Shown piece after piece: positions 15,378-24,032 of a stretch of 44,547 nucleotides of DNA. The position numbers and the translations under genes were made by a program. The stretch is from Candidatus Rokuibacteriota bacterium (lineage in GTDB: Bacteria > Methylomirabilota > Methylomirabilia > Rokubacteriales > CSP1-6), in assembly GCA_003221615.1 (NCBI GenBank), contig QHSQ01000117.1:1-44547 (forward strand), written 5' to 3'. Positions within the stretch are counted from its first letter, which is position 1. Each line of letters opens with the position of its first letter. The notes under the pieces were generated by a model. It had not been told where the DNA came from. It did not search any database and saw only the letters and a list, made by a program, of their open reading frames with translations.

Positions 15378-16349
15378 ATGACCGCGCTCCTCCGCGCTCG
15401 CCGAGGCGCCGTCGTCTTCTTCGGGCTCGCGGCGCTCACGCCGATCGTCGTCCGCGACGCGTATTTCCTCGACAGCCTCGTGCTGATCCTCCTCTGGGGC
15501 GCGCTCTCGGCGGCCTGGAACGTCGCGGGCGGCTACGCCGGCCAGGTCTCGATCGGCCACGCGTCGTTCTTCGGCATCGGCGCCTACTCGGCCGCGCTGA
15601 TGGTGACCCGGTTCGGCCGCGGGCCCTGGCTCGGGATGCTCGTCGGCGTCGTGCTCTCGATTGGCGCCGGCTTCATCATCGGCTTTCTGTCCAACCGCCT
15701 GAAGGGGCCGTACTTCGCCCTGTCGACGATCGCGTTCTCGCAAGTCTTGCTGATCGGCGTCAGCCGCTGGCGTGGCTTCACGTCCGGGGGCGAGGGCATT
15801 CCCGTCCCGTTCCGCCCGGGCTTCGCGACCCTCGGTCTCGGCCACGTGGGCTGGGTCTACATGGCGCTGGCCGTCGCGCTCCTCTGCTACGCCGTCGAGG
15901 TCTACCTGGAGCGCTCGCGCGTCGGCTACCAGCTGGCTGGCGTCCGAGAGGACGAGGACGCGGCGGAGGCGCTCGGCATTCCGACCCGCCGACTCAAGGT
16001 CGGCGCGGTGACGCTCAGCGCGGCCCTCACCTCGGTCTGCGGCTCGCTGTGGGCCCAGTACGTCGGCTTCGTCGATCCGACGTACGTGTTCTCGGTGGAC
16101 CTCTCCGTGCGCTTCGCGCTCAACACGATCATCGGCGGCATGGGCACGGCGCTCGGGCCGTTCCTCGGCTCGCTCCTCATCACGTCGCTGGAGACCTACC
16201 TGCGTGCGACCTTCTCGGGCGTGAAGACCGGGTTCGCCGGCATCTACCTGATCATCTACGGGACCGCGCTGATCCTCGTCGTCCGGTTCGTGCCCGAGGG
16301 CCTCGCCGGCATCGCGGCGCGGCTGCGCCTGCGCCGAGCCCACGCGTGA
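15378..16349 (+). CDS. livM: LivM-type ABC permease
   Basis: The second liv permease, 323 aa. It shows [20 protein letters not shown] near residue 55 (LivM signature), [19 protein letters not shown] around residue 110, the cytoplasmic loop [15 protein letters not shown] that docks on the ATPases, and [19 protein letters not shown] near the C-terminus. Eight to nine membrane helices are apparent. The ATG follows the livH stop by three bases, with GAGGG directly before it. The livG start overlaps its stop (GTGA). Confidence 0.94.
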   Translation: MTALLRARRGAVVFFGLAALTPIVVRDAYFLDSLVLILLWGALSAAWNVAGGYAGQVSIGHASFFGIGAYSAALMVTRFGRGPWLGMLVGVVLSIGAGFIIGFLSNRLKGPYFALSTIAFSQVLLIGVSRWRGFTSGGEGIPVPFRPGFATLGLGHVGWVYMALAVALLCYAVEVYLERSRVGYQLAGVREDEDAAEALGIPTRRLKVGAVTLSAALTSVCGSLWAQYVGFVDPTYVFSVDLSVRFALNTIIGGMGTALGPFLGSLLITSLETYLRATFSGVKTGFAGIYLIIYGTALILVVRFVPEGLAGIAARLRLRRAHA

Positions 16350-17089
16350 GTGACGCCGCGCCGATCCTCACCCTCGAGCGCGTGACGAAGCGCTTCGGCG
16401 GCCTCACCGCCGTATCCGAGGTGAGCTTCGAGGTGCCGACCGGCGAGATTCTCGGGATCATCGGCCCCAACGGCGCCGGCAAGACGACGCTCTTCAACGT
16501 GATCTCCGGCTACTACCGGCCCGAATCCGGCCGCGTCGTCTTCGCGGGCCACGACGTGACCGGGCAGGCGCCGCACGCGATCTGCCGGCTCGGTCTCACG
16601 CGTACCTTCCAGCTCGTGAAGCCGTTCGGCAATCTCTCGGTCATCGACAACGTCATGATCGGCGCCTTGACCCGGCTTCCGACGATCAGCGCCGCGCGTC
16701 TGGAGGCCGAGCGCGTCGTCGATACCTGCGGCCTCGCCGCTCACGCCGGCAGCCACGCCCGGACCTTACCCATTGGATTGCGCAAGCGGCTGGAAGTCGC
16801 ACGCGCACTGGCGACGCGGCCGCGCCTGCTTCTGCTCGACGAGGTGATGGCCGGGCTCAACCCGACGGAGCTGGGTGGGATGATCGAGCTGATCCGCCGC
16901 CTACACGCCGACGGGCTGACCTTGATCGTGATCGAGCACATCATGGCCGCGATGATGCGTCTGGCCCAGCGGATCGTGGTGCTCCATCACGGCGAGGCGA
17001 TCGCCGAGGGCGCCCCGGCCGCGATCACGCAGGATCGCCGGGTCGTCGACGCGTACCTCGGCGAGGAGTTCGTGCTTGCTCAGGCTTGA
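16346..17089 (+). CDS. livG: LivG-type ABC ATP-binding protein
   Basis: The first ATPase of the liv importer, 247 aa from a GTG that overlaps the livM stop (GTGA). The Walker A motif is GPNGAGKTT (residues about 40-48), the Q-loop lies in RTFQLVKPF, and Walker B is [12 protein letters not shown]. The signature region reads [15 protein letters not shown], where LivG proteins usually have LSYGQQRRLEIARAL: the signature motif here is LPIGL, so the SGGQ-like glutamine is replaced. The switch histidine is in VIEHIM. The C-terminal LivG extension ends with VVDAYLGEE. It works as a heterodimer with LivF. Confidence 0.93.
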   Translation: MSDAAPILTLERVTKRFGGLTAVSEVSFEVPTGEILGIIGPNGAGKTTLFNVISGYYRPESGRVVFAGHDVTGQAPHAICRLGLTRTFQLVKPFGNLSVIDNVMIGALTRLPTISAARLEAERVVDTCGLAAHAGSHARTLPIGLRKRLEVARALATRPRLLLLDEVMAGLNPTELGGMIELIRRLHADGLTLIVIEHIMAAMMRLAQRIVVLHHGEAIAEGAPAAITQDRRVVDAYLGEEFVLAQA

Positions 17090-17780
17090 GGGGGTCGACG
17101 CGTTCTACGGTGACCTCCAGGCGCTCGCCGATGTCTCGTTCGAGGTCCGCGACAAAGAGATCGTCGCGCTGGTCGGCGCCAACGCCGCCGGCAAGTCCAC
17201 CACCCTGCGCGTGATCTCCGGGCTCGTGGCTCCGCGCCGCGGCCGCGTCCTTCTGAACGACGAAGATCTCACCGCCTTGCCGGCTCATCAGCGGGTCGAC
17301 CGCGGCATCGTGCAGGTCCCCGAGGGGCGGCATCTGTTTCCGTTCATGACGGTGGCCGAGAACCTCTTGCTCGGGGCCCACGTCGACCGGGCCCGCGGCG
17401 AGCGCGACCGGACCCTCGCCCACGTCTATGGCCTCTTCCCTGTTCTCGGCGAGCGCCGGACCCAGCTGGCGGGGTCGCTGTCGGGGGGCGAGCAGCAGAT
17501 GTGCGCAATCGGCCGGGCGCTCATGGCTCTGCCGCGCATCCTGATGCTCGACGAGCCGACCCTCGGTCTCGCTCCCGTTCTGGTGGCCAGGATCTTCGAG
17601 ACCGTGCGGACGATCAACGGCCAGGGCGTTACGGTGCTGCTGGTCGAGCAGAACGTCCGCCAGGCGCTCACCCTGGCCCACCGCGCCTGCGTGCTGGAGA
17701 GCGGGCGGCTCGTACTCGAAGGCCAGGCGCGCGATCTCCTCGGCGACGAGCGCCTCAAGCGTGCGTATCTCGGACTTTAG
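17076..17780 (+). CDS. livF: LivF-type ABC ATP-binding protein
   Basis: The second ATPase, 234 aa. Walker A is GANAAGKSTT (residues about 34-43), the signature LSGGEQQM, Walker B ILMLDEPTLGLAP and the switch region LLVEQNV, all intact. The RGIVQVPEGRHLFPFMTVAENL segment is diagnostic for LivF. The TTG start at 17076 overlaps the end of livG by 14 nt and has AGGAG 6-8 nt upstream. LivF carries the canonical signature motif that LivG lacks in this operon, so one composite ATP site may be stronger than the other. Confidence 0.94.
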   Translation: MLRLEGVDAFYGDLQALADVSFEVRDKEIVALVGANAAGKSTTLRVISGLVAPRRGRVLLNDEDLTALPAHQRVDRGIVQVPEGRHLFPFMTVAENLLLGAHVDRARGERDRTLAHVYGLFPVLGERRTQLAGSLSGGEQQMCAIGRALMALPRILMLDEPTLGLAPVLVARIFETVRTINGQGVTVLLVEQNVRQALTLAHRACVLESGRLVLEGQARDLLGDERLKRAYLGL

Positions 17781-17802
17781 CCGGCATATCCGGAGAAGAC
17801 AG

Positions 17803-19026
17803 ATGAACGTTGACCGACGACGTCTGGAGCAGTCGATCGAGGAGCTCGGCCGGATCGGGCAAACGCCCCGCGGCGGGCTCACCCGTCTGGCGCTCACCGA
17901 CGAGGACAAGCGCGGCCGCGACTGGATGGTCGCCCGGATGCGGGAGGCCGGCCTCACGGTCACTGTCGATCAGATGGGGAACATCTTCGGTCAGCGGGCG
18001 GGCACGGCCTCGCTCCCGCCGGTGATGATGGGCTCTCACGTGGATTCCGTGCCGACGGGCGGCCGCTACGATGGCCAGCTCGGCGTGCTCTGCGGTCTCG
18101 AGGTGATCCGCACGCTCAACGACCAGAAGCTCCGGACGCGGCACCCGGTGACCCTGGCGATCTTCACCAACGAGGAGGGGGCACGCTTTCAGCCGGCGAT
18201 GATCGCCAGCGGCGTCATGGCGGGCAAGATCGCCCTCGAGGACGCGTACAACGCCAGGGACAAGGACGGCATCCGTCTGCTCGACGAGCTCGAGCGGATC
18301 GGCTACCTGGGCTCCGAGCCGTGCGTGCCCCGGCCCTTCCGGGCCTATCTCGAGCTCCACATCGAGCAGGGACCGTTCCTCGAGGAAGAAGGGCTCTCGG
18401 TCGGCGTGGTCGAGGGCATCGTCGCGATCGCCTGGTCGCGCCTGACCATTCACGGCGTCCAGGACCACGCCGGGCCCACACCCATGCGGATCCGTCACGA
18501 CGCGCTGGTGGCCGCCGCCGAGGTGATCGGAGGCGTGCGCCGGATCGCCCGCGAGATCGGCGGCGACCTCGTGACCACGATCGGCAATCTCGTCGTGACG
18601 CCGAACATCGTCAACGCGATCCCGGGCCGGGTAACCCTCTCGATCGACATGCGAGATCCGCAGGACGCGACGCTCGACCAGGCCCTGGCGCGCCTCACGT
18701 CCGTCGTGCGCGAGGCCTGCGAGCGTGAGGGGGTGCGCTACGAGCTCGAGAACTACTGGCGCGTGCCGTACACGCCGTTCGACCGCGACCTCGTCGACAC
18801 GGTCGAGCGCGCGGCCCGTGGGGCCGGCGCGCGGTATCGGCGGATCCGCTCGGGCGCCGGCCACGACGCCCAGTACATGGCGGCGATCGGGCCGACCGGG
18901 ATGGTCTTCGTGCCCTCGCACGACGGGCGCAGCCATTGCGAGGAAGAGTTCACGGCGATCGACGACATCGAGCACGGCGCGCGCACGTTGCTGCTGGCCG
19001 CGGTGGACCTGGCCGGCCAGGCCTGA
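17803..19026 (+). CDS. M20-family amidohydrolase (N-carbamoyl-L-amino acid hydrolase / allantoate amidohydrolase type)
   Basis: A 407-aa cytoplasmic metallo-amidase of the HyuC/AllC group. The metal-binding motifs of this group are all present: MGSHVDSVPTGGRYDGQLG, FTNEEGARF, ELHIEQGP, RSGAGHDAQ, and near the end SHDGRSHCEEEF. VQDHAGPTPM belongs to the dimerisation domain that reaches into the active site. Members split the carbamoyl group from N-carbamoyl amino acids, ureidoglycolate or allantoate. The ATG has GGAGAAG in front and lies 22 nt after livF, so this enzyme is probably co-expressed with the importer and acts on what it brings in. Which N-carbamoyl or ureido compound is meant cannot be decided from sequence. 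Confidence 0.88.
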   Translation: MNVDRRRLEQSIEELGRIGQTPRGGLTRLALTDEDKRGRDWMVARMREAGLTVTVDQMGNIFGQRAGTASLPPVMMGSHVDSVPTGGRYDGQLGVLCGLEVIRTLNDQKLRTRHPVTLAIFTNEEGARFQPAMIASGVMAGKIALEDAYNARDKDGIRLLDELERIGYLGSEPCVPRPFRAYLELHIEQGPFLEEEGLSVGVVEGIVAIAWSRLTIHGVQDHAGPTPMRIRHDALVAAAEVIGGVRRIAREIGGDLVTTIGNLVVTPNIVNAIPGRVTLSIDMRDPQDATLDQALARLTSVVREACEREGVRYELENYWRVPYTPFDRDLVDTVERAARGAGARYRRIRSGAGHDAQYMAAIGPTGMVFVPSHDGRSHCEEEFTAIDDIEHGARTLLLAAVDLAGQA

Positions 19027-19788
19027 CTATTCCGCGGGCGGGAGCGCGTCGCCGACGACGTACGGGGCCAGCCGCGGCGGTCGGTGGCGCAGGCGCAGGC
19101 GCGCGACCACCGGCAGGTGGTCGGAGGCGACCCGGGCCAGACGGCTTCGGTGCACGCTGAACTGCTCGCCTTCGAGCTCGGCATCCCAGTAGATTCGATC
19201 CAGGGCGAACAGCGGAAACATCGCCGGATGCGTGCGGCGGCGGCGCATCGGCGAGGAGAACTCGCGCCGTAGCCCGCGCGTCACCGGTCCGCGGTGCCAC
19301 TCGTTGAAGTCGCCCAGGAGCACTCGTGGCCCGGCCAGGCGCCCGGAGGCCCGGATGAACTCGCCGAGCAGGTCGAGCTGCTCACGGCGCTCGCGCAGTC
19401 CCAGGCCGAAGTGGCAGTTGAACAGGTGCAGCGGCGTGCCGTCGACGTCGAGATCGACTCTCAGGCAGCCGCGCGGCTCGCGCATGCGACAGCTCAGATC
19501 GCAGCGGCCCGAACCGAGCACGGGCAACCGGCTGAGGACGACGTTGCCGTACGTCCCGGAGCCGTGCGCGCGCGTCTCGCCCATGACGAGCTCGGTCATC
19601 TCGAGCCGCGAGGCCAGATACGCCGCCTGATCGGCGTCGGCGACCCCGCCTTCCCGGATCACCTCCTGGAGCCCGACCACGTCGGGCCCGAGCTCGCCGA
19701 TGACGTCGGCGATCCGATCGAGATCGCGGCGGCGATCCAGCCCGACGCCCCGATGGATGTTGTAGCTCACGACCGTGAGATGTCTCAT
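19027..19788 (-). CDS. Endonuclease/exonuclease/phosphatase (EEP) family hydrolase
   Basis: A 253-aa metal-dependent phosphodiesterase of the EEP fold. The motifs run in order: VVSYNIHRGVG (Asn metal ligand), VVGLQEV (Glu), LFNCHFGLG, VLLGDFNEW (Asp/Asn pair) and VASDHLPVVARL (catalytic Asp-His). Family members cut nucleic acids, inositol phosphates or phospholipids; short bacterial ones like this often sit with lipid genes. Its ATG overlaps the stop of the AlkP-superfamily gene (ATGA), so the two are co-translated. The gene converges with the amidohydrolase, the two stops being adjacent. Confidence 0.87.
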   Translation of the reverse strand: MRHLTVVSYNIHRGVGLDRRRDLDRIADVIGELGPDVVGLQEVIREGGVADADQAAYLASRLEMTELVMGETRAHGSGTYGNVVLSRLPVLGSGRCDLSCRMREPRGCLRVDLDVDGTPLHLFNCHFGLGLRERREQLDLLGEFIRASGRLAGPRVLLGDFNEWHRGPVTRGLRREFSSPMRRRRTHPAMFPLFALDRIYWDAELEGEQFSVHRSRLARVASDHLPVVARLRLRHRPPRLAPYVVGDALPPAE

Positions 19789-21416
19789 GCCGCGTCCGTC
19801 TGATACTGCGCGAAGTGGGGATAGAGCTGGACCGGATGCGTGATCGGCATCGGCACCTTCACCCGCGAGGGATGGATCAAGAACGTGTGCAGCTCGTCCA
19901 TCGACGGACCGGCGTGAGCCCCGACCTCGGCCACGAACGACACGTTGCCCTGGGGCGCATCGATACCGTAGATGACCAGATCGCCCGCCGACGGCATGGC
20001 CATGAGATCGCGGATCCCCTCGACGACTCGCTCGAGGTCGGGGCGCTTGGCGAAGGGCCCGGCGCCGAGCGCCTCGAGACCGTAGCGCTCGCCGCGCCAG
20101 AAGCAGAGCGGGCCGGCGGCCGAGCGCACCAGGACGATGCCGATGCCCGGGGCGGCCGAGATGCGTGCGGCCAGCGCGGGAAAGCGCGCATCGATCCGCT
20201 CGACCGTCAGCGGATCCGCCGTGTCGAGGAAGTACACGAACGCGTTCGGCCCCGCGGCGATGACCCGAATGCCGTCGTGCTCTCGGGCCGAGCGGGTGCC
20301 GCCGAGCACCCACGGGAAGTCACGCTCGAGGTAGTTCACGAACCGCTGGAAGAACCCCGGCGCTCGCTGCGCCCGCAACACCTCCAGGCCCCCGGCGAGG
20401 ACGCCGCGCCGGTGCTCGGGCGGCGGCGCCGCTCGCGCCCCGTCGGACTGGAAGAAGTCTTCGAAGAGTGATTGCTCGATCGGCCGGCCGCCCGACAGTC
20501 TGAGGTAGGGCAGGCTCGCGGCCTGTCCGTGGTCCGACAGCACGTAGAGATCGTAGCGATGCTCGGGCACGCGGCGAAGCACGCGCCCCAGCCGCTTGAT
20601 CGAGGCGTCGACCTTCCGGAGCGTGTGCAGCGCGCGGCGGTGGCGCGGGCCCCACGCGTGGGCGGCGATGTCGTAGTCGAGGTAGTTGACGTAGATCGTC
20701 GGCACGCCCGCGTAGATGTCGTGCGCGACCGCCAGGGTGAAGAGCTCGCGCAGCCACACCGAGATCCCGAGCTTGATCGCCAGCCACTTCCAGCCGGCCG
20801 TCGACGCCGACGCGGGATCGGCGAGCATCCGGAGCAGCGCGCGAGTGACCTCGACGGTCGACGCCACCGTTCCCTTCACGAGGACCCAGGCGATCACCAC
20901 CACCAGGGAAGCGGCGCGGATCAGCCCCGCCCCGGTCGGACGCTTGATCATCGCGAAGGTCAGCAGATTGCTGGCGGCGCCGCCCGTGAAGATGCATCCG
21001 TAGGTGCCGCCGCCGTTCACGATACCCCGCCGGCCCGCCGCCTGGGTCCGCTCGACGTGCGCCGCGTCGCCGCCGCGCGGGAAGTAGACGTCGGACTTGC
21101 GGCGCTTGTCGTGGTAGTGGAATCCCGGGATGTCCGGGCGCACACCGTACATCGCGGCCAGCTGGAAGGCCGGCGTCGAGGTCGGAAGCCCCGCGCACAT
21201 CGGCACCATCTGATAACCACGGCGGTGGAGCAGACGCGCCAGGAACGGCACGCGCCCCAGGGTGATCGCGTCCTCGAGCACCGCGCGCGAGAGCCCGTCG
21301 ATCTGCACGATCAGCAGACGGCGCTGGCCGGGCACCGGAGGCGCCCCCAGTCGGAGCCGGCGGATGAGACGATCGAACGCTCCCTGCAGACCGAGGACGA
21401 GGTCGTCGAGCGGCAT
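19785..21416 (-). CDS. Alkaline-phosphatase superfamily (phosphodiesterase/nucleotide pyrophosphatase-like) protein
   Basis: A 543-aa protein of the type I phosphodiesterase/AlkP superfamily. It has LLIVQIDGLSRAVL (first metal Asp), GLPTSTPAFQ with the presumed Thr nucleophile, YVNYLDYDIAAHAWGP (Asp and His ligands) and LYVLSDHGQA (Asp-His pair). A hydrophobic stretch near residues 180-200 (LIRAASLVVVIAWVLVKG) could anchor it to the membrane. The start at MPLDD was chosen; an upstream in-frame ATG at 21446 shares bases with the divergent dehydrogenase start. The 28-nt divergent gap contains TACAAT (minus strand, 21429-21424), a likely -10 that would leave almost no leader. The EEP hydrolase gene overlaps its end. 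Confidence 0.85.
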   Translation of the reverse strand: MPLDDLVLGLQGAFDRLIRRLRLGAPPVPGQRRLLIVQIDGLSRAVLEDAITLGRVPFLARLLHRRGYQMVPMCAGLPTSTPAFQLAAMYGVRPDIPGFHYHDKRRKSDVYFPRGGDAAHVERTQAAGRRGIVNGGGTYGCIFTGGAASNLLTFAMIKRPTGAGLIRAASLVVVIAWVLVKGTVASTVEVTRALLRMLADPASASTAGWKWLAIKLGISVWLRELFTLAVAHDIYAGVPTIYVNYLDYDIAAHAWGPRHRRALHTLRKVDASIKRLGRVLRRVPEHRYDLYVLSDHGQAASLPYLRLSGGRPIEQSLFEDFFQSDGARAAPPPEHRRGVLAGGLEVLRAQRAPGFFQRFVNYLERDFPWVLGGTRSAREHDGIRVIAAGPNAFVYFLDTADPLTVERIDARFPALAARISAAPGIGIVLVRSAAGPLCFWRGERYGLEALGAGPFAKRPDLERVVEGIRDLMAMPSAGDLVIYGIDAPQGNVSFVAEVGAHAGPSMDELHTFLIHPSRVKVPMPITHPVQLYPHFAQYQTDAA

Positions 21417-21444
21417 GCACCCATATTGTAGTATCTGTTCGCCC

Positions 21445-23688
21445 ATGGACCACCCTGTGGTCGCCGCCGTTCGCGAGTTCGTCGATACCGAGGTCCGTCC
21501 CGTCGCCGCCGCGCTCGAGCACGAAGACACCTACCCGCACGGCCTGGTCGCCCGCATGCGAGAGCTCGGTCTGTTCGGCGCGCTGGTGCCGACGGCGTAC
21601 GGCGGCCTCGGCCTGGACGTCCGGACGTACGCGCAGCTCATCGAGGAGCTCTGCCGCGGCTGGATGTCGCTGGCGGGCGTCATCAACAGCCACACGATGG
21701 CCGCGCTGATCGTGCTCGACCACGGGACCGAGCCGCAGCGCGCGCGCTTCCTCCCCCGCTTCGCGCGCGGCCAGGCGCGCGGCGGCCTCGCGCTGACCGA
21801 GCCGCACGCCGGGACCGATGTGCAGGCGATCCGCACGGTTGCGACGCGACGCGGGGACGAGTACCTCATCACCGGCACGAAGCTCTTCATCACCAACGGC
21901 CGCGAGGGCAACACCCTGGCGCTCCTGGCGCTCACGGACCCCAGGGCCGAGCCGCGTCACCGCGGGATGTCCTGCTTCATCGTCGAGAAGGGTCACCCAG
22001 GCTTTCGGGTGGTCAAATCGATCGCGAAGCTCGGCTACAAGGGCGTCGACACCGCGGAGCTGGTCTTCGAGGAGTGCGCGGTGCCGGCGGCCAATCTGGT
22101 GGGCGGCATCGAGGGCCGTGGCTTCAAGCACGTGATGGGAGGGCTCGAGGCCGGACGGATCAACATCGCCGCGCGGGCCGTCGGCGTCGCGCAGGCGGCC
22201 TACGACGACACGGTCGCCCATCTCGCCGCCACCAGCGCCGACGCCCCACCCGCGGTCGCCGACATGGCCACGAAGCTTCGCGCCGCTCGACTCCTCACCT
22301 CGTGGGCGGCCGCGATGAAGGACCGCGGCGAGCGGTGCGATCTCGAAGCGGGGATGGCGAAGCTCTTCGCGTCCGAATCGGCCCAGGAGGTCGCCGTCGA
22401 GGCGCTGCGCCTCCACGGCGGCGTCGGCGCGCTCGCCGCGCTGAACGTCGAGCGCTACTACCGCGACACCCCGCTGATGATCATCGGCGAGGGCACGAAC
22501 GAGATCCAGCGGACCATCATCGCGCGGGGCCTGCTCGAGCGATACGGTGAGCGGCTCGGAGCCCTGACCTCACGCGAGGCGGAGAGCGAGGACGTGCGGC
22601 AGATGGTCCTCGCGGTCCGACAGCTCGTCGACAAGCTCGTCGTTCCGGCCGCTCACGATCTCGACATCGCCCACGCCCATCCGGCCCGGCTCGTCGCGGC
22701 GCTCGCCGAGCTCGGCATTCTCGGGGCCCTCGTCGATCCCGGACATGGGGGTCTTGGGCTCGACTTGCGAACGACCGTGATGATCGTCGAGGAGCTGGCG
22801 CGGGGCTCGGCCACCCTTGCCGCCATCCTCGTGGCTCACCTGACCGCGACTCACGCCATCGCCCGCTTCGGGACGGCCGAGCAGCGGGAGCGGCTCCTCC
22901 CGGCAATGGCACGAGGCGAGATCCTCGGCACCGTGGCGTTCACCGATGGGATCAGAGCCACTCGCACCAGCGACGGCTGGATTCTCGACGGGGAGACACC
23001 GCCGGTGGATCACGCCGCGCACGCGGCCGCGGTGCTGGTGCCGGCGGTCTCGGCCGACGATGTCGCGCTATTCGTCGTCGGCCCCGGGATGCCCGGCTTC
23101 AGCGCCGATCGGCCCGAGGCGACCCTCGGGCTGCGCGGGCTCGAGTCGGGCCGGCTCCGCTTCGAGGGCTGCCGCGTTGCGGCGCAGAATCGACTGGACG
23201 GTGCGGCCGGTCGTGCTCTCGAGCAGAGAGCGGCGGTCCTCGAGGTCGCGAGGCTCGGCGCCGCGGCGACGGGCGTCGGCCTGGCGCAGGCCGCGTTCGA
23301 GGCCGCGCTTCGCTATTCGCAGCAGCGCACGACCTTCGGCAAGCCGATCGCCCACCACCAGGCGATCCAGCTCACGCTCGCGGGAATGGCGACCAAGATC
23401 ACGGCGGCGCGGCTCCTCGCCTACGCCGCCGCCGCGGCGGGCGGGGACGACGCGCAGCGCCTCATCGCCAAGATCTCGGCGTCGGAGACCGCGTACGAGG
23501 TCACGCTCGACTCGATGCGGGTCCACGGCGGCTACGGCTACACGAGCGAGTTCCCGGTCGAGCGCTACTATCGCGACGCCGCGCGCCTGGCCTCGACCCC
23601 GACCACCAACGCCGCCGACCGCGCCGAGGTGGCCCGCCGGCTGACCGCGCGTGGGCGGGTGGACGATGGATCCGGGCTCACGAGATGA
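21445..23688 (+). CDS. Tandem acyl-CoA dehydrogenase fusion (two modules in one chain)
   Basis: A 747-aa protein made of two acyl-CoA dehydrogenase (ACAD) modules, residues about 1-370 and 385-735; a normal ACAD has 380-400. Module 1 keeps ALTEPHAGTD (118-125) and the catalytic-type Glu349 in IIGEGTNEIQR. It lacks the RxTFGxPI motif, whose place (about 252-268) reads DDTVAHLAATSADAPPA. Module 2 is the reverse. It keeps RTTFGKPIAHHQAIQ (628-642) and VHGGYGYTSEFPVERYYRD, but its beta-domain motif is degraded (FTDGIRATRTSDG) and EGTNEIQ is replaced by ASTPTTNAADR. In ACAD dimers the RxTFG segment binds the FAD of the neighbouring subunit, so the chain may be an internal heterodimer with one working site. 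The ATG at 21445 fits the divergent gap. The next gene overlaps by ATGA. Confidence 0.9.
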   Translation: MDHPVVAAVREFVDTEVRPVAAALEHEDTYPHGLVARMRELGLFGALVPTAYGGLGLDVRTYAQLIEELCRGWMSLAGVINSHTMAALIVLDHGTEPQRARFLPRFARGQARGGLALTEPHAGTDVQAIRTVATRRGDEYLITGTKLFITNGREGNTLALLALTDPRAEPRHRGMSCFIVEKGHPGFRVVKSIAKLGYKGVDTAELVFEECAVPAANLVGGIEGRGFKHVMGGLEAGRINIAARAVGVAQAAYDDTVAHLAATSADAPPAVADMATKLRAARLLTSWAAAMKDRGERCDLEAGMAKLFASESAQEVAVEALRLHGGVGALAALNVERYYRDTPLMIIGEGTNEIQRTIIARGLLERYGERLGALTSREAESEDVRQMVLAVRQLVDKLVVPAAHDLDIAHAHPARLVAALAELGILGALVDPGHGGLGLDLRTTVMIVEELARGSATLAAILVAHLTATHAIARFGTAEQRERLLPAMARGEILGTVAFTDGIRATRTSDGWILDGETPPVDHAAHAAAVLVPAVSADDVALFVVGPGMPGFSADRPEATLGLRGLESGRLRFEGCRVAAQNRLDGAAGRALEQRAAVLEVARLGAAATGVGLAQAAFEAALRYSQQRTTFGKPIAHHQAIQLTLAGMATKITAARLLAYAAAAAGGDDAQRLIAKISASETAYEVTLDSMRVHGGYGYTSEFPVERYYRDAARLASTPTTNAADRAEVARRLTARGRVDDGSGLTR

Positions 23689-23831
23689 GCCGCCCGCCCC
23701 TCGCCGGACTCCGCGTTCTCACGGTCTCTCAGTTCGGCGCCGGCCCCTTCGGGACGCAGGTGTTGGCCGACCTCGGCGCCGACGTCGTCAAGATCGAGGA
23801 CCCGACGGTCGGTGGCGACATCGCTCGCTAA
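23685..23831 (+). pseudogene. CaiB/BaiF CoA-transferase, truncated after 48 codons
   Basis: The ATG overlaps the dehydrogenase stop (ATGA), as in a live operon. The 48 residues (MSRPPLAGLRVL, then LADLGADVVKIEDPTVGGD) are the exact N-terminus of a family III CoA-transferase, normally near 390-400 aa. TAA follows directly after GGDIAR, where intact members continue into the substrate domain. No other frame downstream continues the protein. The truncation coincides with the left edge of the glycan/cyclitol cluster, so it is probably a recombination or insertion breakpoint, or an assembly join. The fragment alone cannot be an active transferase. Confidence 0.8.
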
Positions 23832-24032
23832 GCTCTTCGTCTACGTTACCAACCTCGCGATCGACCTGCGGCTCTTCGACGATCCCACCCAGCCGACCCT
23901 CACCAACGGCACGGGAGACTCGCCGTGGACCGCCGACGTGAAGGTCCACACGATCTCGCGTATCCCTGCATTCATTCCGCCGATCCCGGGGCTGTCCAAG
24001 CCATGTTGGCGCTGTCTCGAGAGTGAGAGCTT
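23832..24032. other. Junction segment between truncated CaiB and the cluster
   Basis: About 200 nt without a recognisable gene. A plus-strand frame runs through it (LFVYVTNLAIDLRLFDD, and later SRIPAFIPPIPG) and reads somewhat protein-like, but it has no convincing start or family and ends over the epimerase gene. It may be a remnant of another gene. The 11-mer AGCTCTTCGTC at 23831-23841 recurs in the same orientation at 36764-36774 near the other end of the cluster. Confidence 0.4.

Noticed and set aside
14388..16343. A 651-codon minus-strand open frame over livH and livM
   Set aside because: Asp/Glu/Arg/His-rich composition without motifs; it lies antisense to clearly conserved permeases.
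20320..22416. A 698-codon minus-strand open frame
   Set aside because: It runs antisense to the dehydrogenase and out of frame over the AlkP-like gene; no domain is visible.
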